Origin: Primulina eburnea
Lineage: Eukaryota; Streptophyta; Magnoliopsida; Lamiales; Gesneriaceae
Direction: 5' to 3'
Length of the DNA: 64,000 nt
NCBI RefSeq assembly: GCF_022965805.1
Contig: NC_133117.1
Location: forward strand, 10,378,183 to 10,442,182
Below the pieces are notes generated by a model that was not told where the DNA came from, ran no database searches, and was given only the letters and a program-made list of their open reading frames with translations. Shown in pieces: positions 56,380 to 64,000 of this stretch. The translations under genes and the position numbers were made by a program. Each line of letters opens with the position of its first letter. The first letter of the stretch is position 1.

Positions 56380-57440
56380 CGGAAGCTAATTAGCGCGTAA
56401 GCAGCGCTGCGCCGTCCCAGAACTCAATGATAATCGGACGGTGATCCTCGTCATCATCATCATTACGAGGGACTTGGATCACATCTTTTGTTCTTTCCAC
56501 TGCTTGAAGTGATTGTTACGACCACGAAGAAACGAAAAATCCCGGAAACCACTGCATTACATCCAGCCCGAAAGATTGAATCAAGTCCATCTTTGATGAT
56601 CACATCCCACTAAGGCTACGAGGGGTTCAAAAACCTTGAGTCTGGCTTCCTTCTTTTTCCTTCAAGGGGCTCGAATGACTAGCTGCTAAACGTCTTACTT
56701 CGAGTACTGGATTTACTTTCTACACCTATTGCTTGATCGCTCGCCAGTTGCGATCTAGTAGATGCCCGCCCGAAAGAATCGCTCACTAGCTATCCTTTCT
56801 TATTTGATTCCTGGTCCTAAACTTGGAATTACTTCTTTACATTCTCGTAAGCACAACCACACTATTCCCTCTAGCAACTTTTGATTCTGCAATATTTTCT
56901 TCATTAATCACTCCAGATTCTTTCATTTCCTTGTAAAGATCATTTCCTGTAGCAAGAGCGCGAAAAATTGAGCGTTCTTATCACAACCCTTTTTTGTAAA
57001 ATAAAATACACTAGAATAAGGTAAGGACTCATCATTCAAAAATGACATGTCGAGTGGCGTTAAAGAGGACTGGGGAGCCTCTCGAAGTCTCCAATCTCAC
57101 ATATTTATTCCGGCCTGCAGGTTAAAGAAGCTCGACTGGACCTTCTTTCTTCATTTTTCCCACTAAAAAAGGAAACCGCAAACACTGACATTGCCACAAG
57201 CGGGAAGTTCTTTTGGGCTCCACTTGACTTTTGTCAGTTCTGGCAATTCCACCCAGAAGGTAATGGGTTACTCCTACAGCACGTCCTTGTACAATGCTCA
57301 AGACATTTGCCGCTCACCTGTTCTGCCATTGCTCCTCCCGCCTTTTCTGTACAAGCCGTGTCTTTAGTAAATTTCTCACATGTTCTGCCATTGCTCCTCC
57401 CGCCTTTTCTGGCAAATGATATGTTCAACTATGCCCACCC
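56380..57440. other. Probable mitochondrial DNA insertion (NUMT)
   Basis: About 1 kb with clearly higher GC than both flanks and a texture typical of plant mitochondrial spacers: CTTCAAGGGGCTCGAATGAC, CTCGCCAGTTGCGATC, GCCCGCCCGAAAGAATC. No repeats or coding region are recognisable. A 31-bp duplicate (TGTTCTGCCATTGCTCCTCC...) lies at 57319 and 57381. The assignment rests on composition and style and could be wrong. Confidence 0.4.
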
Positions 57441-58855
57441 AATGTAAGAAAATTCTTTTTTTAAAAAAAGTCAGAGTCTTTCTTTTTTAAATCTTTTATG
57501 TATTAATCCCATTTTTTTAATTGGCCCCCTTAAATCCGCAAACTCAAATTCAATTTATTCGAAGATAGATTTGAAGATTGAAAATTTTAATTTTTTTTAT
57601 TTAAATTAGAGCGAGTTCGAATTTCACCCCGAAGGATCCAAATATATTGGCGAGTAGGTCTAACTATTCGGATCGAAAAATATTTATTTAATATATAATT
57701 ATATAACATCAATAAATTATTAAAAATTACATCACATACTATCAAATAGAAAAATTAAGGCTCGATTTTGGTCGGAAAAAAAACGTTTGAAAATGGTAAA
57801 GGAGAATCAAATATTTTTTGAATAAGTTGCATTCGTTTACGCTTTCAAACATAAAAACTCTTATGAAAACGTCAATTTTGTAACATAGATATACAGATCG
57901 ACATGACCAATGAATTTTTTTTAATTTTTATGCAAAAAAAATATTAATTTTCACTCTAAATATAGATCAGATCGATCTGTAAACAAACAAAATCAATAAG
58001 AACGTCTCCCAAAAAAATTATTTCCTTAGGAAATGACTCAAGAGAATTACAAGTAAGTGCGGTTAAGTTTTAAATTTATTTTTAATCTAAGACAAATTAT
58101 CTCCATTCTTCTCAAAGCGACAGGAGAATTGAGTTACCCTAGGATTGGGTGTTTTTTTCCTTTTAGATCAAGATGTGTAGATGAAATGAGTCATTTTTGG
58201 GGAGACGATACGAAAAATATTGGATTCATATTTGAGTTTATCGAATTTGAGCTGAACTCGAACACGTTCGAACTTTCTTGAGCTCAATTTATTTAATTTT
58301 ATTCGATAGTTAGTGAGGCGCTTACATACCTTAATATTTTATTAATATAATATAATTACATATTAAATGAATAAATTTTGAGGCGTACGAGAGTACTTAT
58401 TTTTTAGAAATAGTTAACGAACATGTTCGAATCTTTCGAGCCGAACTCGAATTCGAGCTTTAATTCAAATCAAATCTGAGCCATATATTTTAAAATTTCG
58501 AACTTCAAATCAAGATCAAACTCGAGGATTAATTTTTTTTGTTATATTCGGTTTGTTTGTAGCCCTTCATATACCCGAAAAAACCAGAGTGGGCCGGTTA
58601 AATTTTTTTAAAAAAAACCCAGGTCCAAGTTGAAATTCGATGCTCGGGCTACATATTAAATTATATAATTTCCCACCACACTCTGCTTTAATTAAATTAG
58701 CTCCCTTGTGTTAATGCATATAATTTTTCTCCTTTTTTGACTCTCCATTTTCATTCCAACTCCCCCACACGTCAAACAAGTTTAAAATAGCTTAATGGTT
58801 TATTTGAAGTGAAACCTAAAGCTGCTACAACAAGATAATTTTATAATATTATATT
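57441..58855. other. AT-rich intergenic DNA
   Basis: No gene, LTR or transposon end is recognisable. There are many poly-A/T runs and short ORFs without family features. Confidence 0.5.
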
Positions 58856-59639
58856 CAGAGCCGATTCTAACGATATTTGGACCTGAGTCTAATTTTTAAA
58901 AAGAGACCTCTGAATCATAATGTGTGTTCATATTTTTTTTAGTTCCACAGAAATTTTTCAAATTAAATCAATACGTCAAAAACAATATAAAAAACTAAAA
59001 AAATAAAAATATCAAACATGTCCAAAATGATCACTAAAAAACAAACCGTCTAACAGTTTTAGAGCTACAAATACTAATCCGTCCGTCTAATCAAGTTGTT
59101 CAGTAATTTCTTTCTCAATCGATAACATAGTCAATCCATTCAATCTTTCTCGTGACATGATTAATCGGAGAAAAGTTTTGATAAGATTTATCTTTGAGAA
59201 ACTTCGCTCTACACTTGCTACTGTGACCGGGACAGTCAACAAGATTTTATAAACAATATGAGCATTTGAAAGCCGGATAAGCATTACATCCACCAAAATT
59301 TCAGTCAAAAAGCATAGATTATAGATACCATATAAAGTCCCGAAGAAAGTAAAAAATTACAATAAAAAATTAGAAGCCCGAACAAAGCAAATACAATAAA
59401 ATAGACTTACAGCTCCTCACGGGTGTTTCAATCAAACCTAGAGACAACGCAGAATATTGGAGAAGATTGAGGAATAAATTGATAACATGCTAAACAAGTT
59501 TCATTTAATAAATATTTGGTTTTGGGCAATCTAGTAACTAGTATTATATATAATAATTTTTTTAAAAAAAATTTGAGCTCCAAGAAAGAGATGAGCCTGA
59601 GTCATTTGACTCATTTGCCTCTTAATAGGCACGGCCATG
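58856..59639 (-). mobile_element. Internally deleted hAT transposon with exact 8-bp TSD
   Basis: ATTATATT flanks both sides (58848-58855 and 59640-59647), the size expected for hAT. Ends are CAGAGCCGATTC and, inverted, CATGGCCGTGCC. Inside, 59087-59308 on the minus strand encodes the hAT C-terminal dimerisation region: TVPVTVASVERSFSKINLIK, LRLIMSRERLNGLTMLSIE. This fits the TTF-type/MYM-type zinc finger hAT families of plants. The rest of the transposase is missing, so the copy is non-autonomous. Confidence 0.85.
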
Positions 59640-59666
59640 ATTATATTATATATATAGGTGTGTGTG

Positions 59667-59699
59667 TGGATAGATTAATAATAATAATAATAATAATAA
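59667..59699. repeat. (TAA/ATA)n microsatellite
   Basis: About ten ATA/TAA trinucleotides next to the MITE. Confidence 0.9.
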
Positions 59700-59880
59700 G
59701 AGTGAGTCTCATGTGAGACCGTCTCACGGATCTTAATCTGTGAGACGAGTCAACCCTACCCATATTCACAATAAAAATTAATACTCTTAGCATAAAAAGT
59801 AATATTTTTTCATGGATGACCCAAATAAGAGATTTGTCTCACGAATACGACCCATGAGACTATTTCACACCAATTTTTGA
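59698..59880 (-). mobile_element. MITE, GTGAGAC family, copy 2
   Basis: On the minus strand it starts CAAAAATTGGTGTGAAATAG and ends TCACATGAGACTCACTC. It matches copy 1 along its length and carries an extra TATGCTAAGAGTATTAATT part. It is the longest copy here. Confidence 0.8.
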
Positions 59881-60998
59881 CTAATAATAATAATCAATCT
59901 TTCTAAAAGCGTGTCGACGGTTACATAGAGAATAAAGCATTAAAACACAAAGTTTACGTTGACTAAAGCATAATATATGGTGGCCTCAAGATTCTTTCAA
60001 GTTTGACATCAATATATTTCTAAATTTAATTTTATGAAGATTTTGTATAAAATTAAATTAAAGATATTGTTATCATGATAATAATTCCGGAAAAGACATC
60101 TTGTTAACAAATTCATGTAGTCTAATAATATTTATAAAAACAGAGTTTTGCATATTTGAAAAAAATTGTGAAAATGTATTTCTTAAAAACGAAAATAATT
60201 ATACTATTATCATGTAAATATATATGAAATATATTAAATATTAGCAATTAAACATGTAATTAAATGTTAAGTTTTTAAATTTTATTTTTAAAAATTAAGT
60301 TTTGAATATAATTTTATTTGAAAATATAAACTATGTTTCAATGTCTGTTTTTTTATATCATTTAATTTAATTTTGGTTATGATTTTAGATTTTGTGTTAA
60401 TTTTATATATTTAATTATATATATTCTCTAAAATAATAAATAAAATATAAATTTTATATGATATTACATTTTCCAACTTTTTAATGAATCTTGAATTTTG
60501 ATATATTTATTTTCTCTAAATTGATATTATTATTATTATTATTATTATTATTAGAACTTGATATAAATATTTTAAAATGTTTTAAAAAATAATAATTATT
60601 TTTTATTATAAATGAAAAAAAAATTAATTTTTTGAAAAATACTTATTTATCATTTCAAATTTGATAGACAAAATAAAATATGATTTTTAAATATATTTTT
60701 ATTAATAATTGTTGTTCTAAACCAATATTTCGATGATAATAGTAAATAAATCAATTTAACTGCATAAGATTGTTATCCATATTTGAAGGTTATTTCAAAT
60801 GGTATAATCATTTTAGATATAAAAGTGATTGCTAATTTTAATAATTAATTACACTGAACAAAATTAAATACTAGTTAATTACAAACAAGAACATTGAATT
60901 GACTTCCCTATCCTCCGAATTCTTTAAATATAGCCTTTATCACTAAAATTATATGAAACACTTACTTTTTTTTGAGACGATTATCCGACAAAACCCAA
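59881..60998. other. Very AT-rich intergenic DNA
   Basis: Nothing recognisable except an (ATT)n run at 60522-60553. Confidence 0.55.
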
Positions 60999-61016
60999 AA
61001 CAGAGAAAAAATATAT

Positions 61017-61119
61017 ATATTTTTTTTTATTACAACTCACGCAGGGGAGGGGGATCGAACCCGGGGAGGGAGGCCAACTAATCCGGCGGGTGAGACCATT
61101 GGGCTACAAGCCCGGTCTC
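61017..61119 (-). mobile_element. tRNA-derived SINE with target-site duplication
   Basis: On the minus strand from 61119 it has a pol III box A-like TTGTAGCCCAATGG, box B GGTTCGATCCC about 35 bases later and an A-rich tail (AATAAAAAAAAATATAT). The word AACAGAGAAAATATAT occurs on both sides (about 60999-61016 and 61120-61135), a duplication of about 16 bases as left by LINE-driven insertion. It does not fold into a full tRNA. Confidence 0.8.
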
Positions 61120-61267
61120 AACAGAGAAAATATATTAAGTGTTCACTTATACATTGCGGATCAACCCTTCTCCCGATAGTTTCTTCTTTCACACTCTCGA
61201 TACTCTGTTTCATTGTTTGGTGCTTGAAAACAGAGCTCATCCAATCTTACACATAAGAAACAATCTA

Positions 61268-61395
61268 GGTTGGGTCTCATGTGAGATCGTCTCACGGATC
61301 TTAATTTGTGACAGTCAATCCTATCCATATTCACAACCCAAATAAGAAATCCATCTCACATATACAATCCGTGATCACACAAGTTTTTGCAAACA
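61268..61395 (-). mobile_element. MITE, GTGAGAC family, copy 3 (shortened)
   Basis: It contains GTCTCATGTGAGATCGTCTCACGG at its right end in element terms, CCTATCCATATTCACAA, and AATAAGAAATCCATCTCAC. The central part of copy 2 is missing. Confidence 0.72.
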
Positions 61396-61876
61396 ATCTA
61401 AACGCATAGATCATAATATATAGATCTTTAAATTTAACTACCAATAATTTCATACTCGAAACCATGCATAAATAAATTCCTTACAAAAAAGAGTACAAGT
61501 GAAATGACTTCCATATCCTTAAATTTAAAAAATTTAGCTTCAGAACCACAGTCGCCGCCCTCACCGCTTCCCAGGACCGGCGGCCCAACATCCCATCGCC
61601 ACCGCATCCACCAAAAAATCATCCAAACCGCCGCGGAGACCACTATTTTCTCCAGTGAACTGGGAAATCTGCCGGACAAGACACAACTGGAGCACAACAA
61701 ACTCTTTTTATTTCCATATAGTAAAACCAGAGCACACACAACACACTCGCGAACTGTCCATATCAAACAAGCTTACACAAAGATACGAAACAGAATCACA
61801 CATAAACACGAAGAATTTTATTGAAAAAACAAGCAAGAGTCTTAGCTTCTCGTCTCGTCGCCGCCTATCGAACACG

Positions 61877-62194
61877 TCAGTACCCTCTCAAGAAGCGCGC
61901 AGAGAACTCGAAAGCATACTCCAACATTCTAAACAGGCTTGAGAAGATTCGGCGCTTCACGGCCCCGCGGACGGGGATGGGAGGAAAAAATGTGCTGCGG
62001 CTCAATTTGATGATTTTGGGATCGTCCGAAAATGCAAACGCCTTCTTCTTCATTGAACTAGAATCGAAGATTTTGTTGATTTGTGCCATTACTGTAGGTA
62101 AAGGAAGCAGATTCTGTGGGGAGTTTGGGCTGTTGGAAGAAACGAGTAGAGCGCAATAGAGAGAACTGAGGTTTCTATGTAAGCGTGTTGCCAC
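61877..62194 (-). CDS. Hypothetical small ORF
   Basis: 105 codons in a locally GC-richer stretch. The C-terminal half is basic and aromatic (PVRGAVKRRIFSSLFRMLEY). An alternative start at 62092 gives MAQINKIFDSS. I do not recognise it. A further ORF at 61434-61766 (-) in another frame has no recognised features. It may be a small host gene or an artefact. Confidence 0.25.
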   Translation of the reverse strand: MATRLHRNLSSLYCALLVSSNSPNSPQNLLPLPTVMAQINKIFDSSSMKKKAFAFSDDPKIIKLSRSTFFPPIPVRGAVKRRIFSSLFRMLEYAFEFSARFLRGY

Positions 62195-62310
62195 TTGCCA
62201 AGGGTTTTTTTAAAAATATTATAAATTAATAAAATAATTGTAAAACTAAAACTATAACGTGTCGGGTTATAACAATCCGGGACTTGCTGTTATCGGCATT
62301 TGATTATATT

Positions 62311-62362
62311 AATAGGACAAATTTACCATCCCATTTAATAGGACAAATTTACCATCCCATTT
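62311..62362. repeat. 26-bp tandem duplication
   Basis: Two exact copies of a unit starting AATAGGACAAATTTACCATC. Confidence 0.9.
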
Positions 62363-62648
62363 AATTTTTAATTAAATAACTTTATTCATTTTATATTTTT
62401 ATTACACAAAAACTCTATTTCTTTATGTTAATTTTACAAATTTTGACCTGTGACATTGGTTATGAAAAATTATTTTTTGAGTCGAAAACATTATTTTTTT
62501 TAAAATATAAATAATAAAATAGTCTTACATATAATCTAATTTTCATATAAATATGATTTTCCATATGAAGATATTAAAACTACAACCAAAATATCACGTG
62601 AAAAAATTACAAATATTAAAAGTGTGAAGCCGAGGACGACGATATAGA

Positions 62649-63978
62649 TGTTAGAATAGATGTCTAGCGAATTAATTTATGGCTTCAACTTTATCGAATT
62701 TAATATAAAAACAATATTTATTTTAATGATATTTTACGATTTTATCCAATTATGGTAATTTTTATCTGTATACTCATACAAGCTGCATTGAATAAGTCCT
62801 TGAATATTAATAGATATCATGAGATTTTTCTCTCACTGTAAGATCGTTGAACTAATTAAGAAGTATGCAATATATTCTAAACAGATTTCTAGTCGACTCA
62901 AAGATACAACACATCTTTATCGAATTCATATGCAACTCCCGATATAAAAATGGTTGCTAATTTGATCGGCATATCTGAATTGAAGGGACCGTACTCAGGG
63001 TCGTACCTCTTGTGAGGCGAGAGAGGCCATCGCCTCGGGGCCTCGCTCTCACAAGGGCCCAAAAAATAATCAGGACCGTAACTTAAGGTTCTTGCATGCA
63101 CCATGATCCATAGAAGCTCTTACCATGATCCGATGTGTGTAATCAGACTTGAGTTCTAACATTCTTATAAGGATTTATGAAAATAATTGGGCTAATTAGA
63201 GTAAACCCAAATAAGAATAAATCTTATTTTGAATCACAAGAATGTGTGAAATCATGGCTAGCTGTATCTCTGAACCATTGAGGGTCACATAAGTATCGGA
63301 TTCTGTGTCCTCGTTCAGATATTCAAGTTCCAAGAATTGAGTTTGGTAACTGTAGTTTGATGGAGATAAAATAAAATACTTATAAAGGAGTTTATAAGTT
63401 TATTCAATAGAATGAAAGACATAAAAGTTAGCGTAAGTGCTAACTGAGCAAAGAGAGTGGAACTACATGTTTTGTGAAGAAGTTCACAAAACTGGCAACT
63501 GCAAAAAATTGATCAGTAGAAATTTTGATCTTCAAAATTTTCAATTTTCATTATATGAACAAAATTTATATCCTTGATACATTGGTGTTGTCATATCGTC
63601 GATAGGGGTTATAATAAGTTCACAATTATTTATTTAATGAATTTAAAATTTGCTAATTAAATAATAGTATGAGTAGTAATGACTACTAATATGTACAAAA
63701 TTATCATAAAAGATTCTAGAGAGGTCACAAAGTTTCCGATCGGGGACTTACTTTGATGATCAAAAGAGGGAGATCCGTTCGAAATGATTTACAAGGGCGA
63801 CTACCTTCGCTTGAAATGCAGAATAGTTTAGAGCTGACATTGAATACGAAAAGGTAACAATTATAAATACCCTATGGACGTTTAAATAAATACGACACAC
63901 CAGAAGTGTTTCGAACATCGAAACAAAAATTGGAAAACTTCAACTGTGTCTTAGATGCGAGAAAACAGTACTCCAACA
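62649..63978 (+). repeat. 5' LTR of a further copia element running off the right edge
   Basis: It starts TGTTAGAATAGATGTC and ends AGTACTCCAACA, 1330 bp. It is related to the LTRs at 5998-8147 and 9027-10990 (shared words TCTGTATAC, TATATTCTAAAC and GAACCATTGAGGGTCACA). Only the LTR and primer site are inside the window, so the gene content is unknown. Confidence 0.82.
62994..63072. mobile_element. 79-bp insertion inside the copia LTR, hAT-like
   Basis: The sequence is absent from the other two related LTRs and is flanked by GGACCGTA on both sides (62986-62993 and 63073-63080). It starts (CT)CAGGGTCGTACC and contains the inverted words CTTGTGAGGCGAG and CTCGCTCTCACAAG. An 8-bp duplication and CAGGG start fit a tiny hAT derivative. 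Confidence 0.5.
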
Positions 63979-63979
63979 G

Positions 63980-63992
63980 TGTTATCAGAGCC
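63980..63992 (+). other. Primer-binding site of the right-edge copia element
   Basis: TGTTATCAGAGCC, one change from TGGTATCAGAGC, one base after the LTR end. Confidence 0.78.
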
Positions 63993-64000
63993 AATTTCTC

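Noticed and set aside
57234..57428. 64-codon minus-strand ORF
   Set aside because: It is made by a 31-bp duplication in the probable mitochondrial insertion and has no domain.
61017..61119. Functional tRNA gene
   Set aside because: Box A and box B are present, but no full cloverleaf or acceptor stem is seen, and the unit has a tail and target duplication typical of a SINE.

Overview
The window looks like repeat-rich nuclear DNA of a eudicot plant. The evidence is a pentatricopeptide-repeat (PPR) gene with a DYW-type C-terminus, a spliced pyrroline-5-carboxylate reductase (P5CR) pseudogene, plant-type LTR retrotransposons with initiator-Met-tRNA primer sites, and a MULE carrying an Ulp1-like protease gene. 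Several retroelement proteins and the small GTGAGAC-type MITEs remind me of Lamiales genomes (Gesneriaceae, sesame relatives). That placement is from memory and is an inference. Only two host loci are visible: an apparently intact PPR-DYW gene (11907-13781, +) and a broken P5CR gene spread over 20556-35654 (-).

Layout. 1-8147: a Ty1/copia element on the minus strand with 2.15 kb LTRs (left one cut by the window edge), a decayed gag and a pol that has lost its integrase core. 9027-10990: a diverged LTR relic of a related family. 11434-11588: a MITE. 11907-13781: the PPR gene. 16092-18709: one 2.6 kb Ty3/gypsy LTR with its primer site. 18732-19325: a coiled-coil ORF remnant that may come from an endogenous pararetrovirus. 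20556-35654: the P5CR pseudogene, whose fifth exon is split by a complete 12.5 kb Tat-lineage Ty3/gypsy element (21267-33784, TSD CCACA). 35743-56250: a nest. A MULE-type locus (Ulp1-like gene on +, transposase on -) holds a solo gypsy LTR (37349-51848, TSD TATGT), which itself holds a complete Sirevirus-like copia element (39777-51698, TSD CATTA). 56380-57440: a probable mitochondrial insertion. 58856-59639: a hAT remnant with an exact 8-bp TSD. Then two more MITEs, a tRNA-derived SINE with its target duplication, and, at the right edge, the first LTR of another copia element (62649-63978).

The most notable observation is a two-gene antisense cassette present in both large retrotransposons although they belong to different superfamilies. 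In the Tat element, ORF A (22351-22773) and ORF B (23340-23723) lie between pol and the 3' LTR, antisense to gag-pol. In the copia element, ORF A' (46831-47229) and ORF B' (46095-46517) lie downstream of pol, also antisense and in the same A-then-B order. A matches A', B matches B', and A and B themselves look like distant duplicates. Each ORF has its own TATA box 36-52 bp upstream, and the TATA region of B is nearly the same in the two elements. The Tat element has a third, spliced antisense gene (24384-26652). The copia element has instead a long sense 'env-position' gene (47814-50545), divergent from the antisense pair. Antisense extra ORFs are known in the Tat lineage; a homologous pair in a copia element is the unusual part.

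Other signals include an extreme excess of the hexamer TCAGTT/AACTGA in the copia LTR, a 102-bp tandem array in the Tat 3' region, blocks of the palindrome GGGTCGACCC beside the MULE transposase, and premature stops that often sit where TGG, CAG or CGA is expected, as methylation-driven C-to-T decay would produce.
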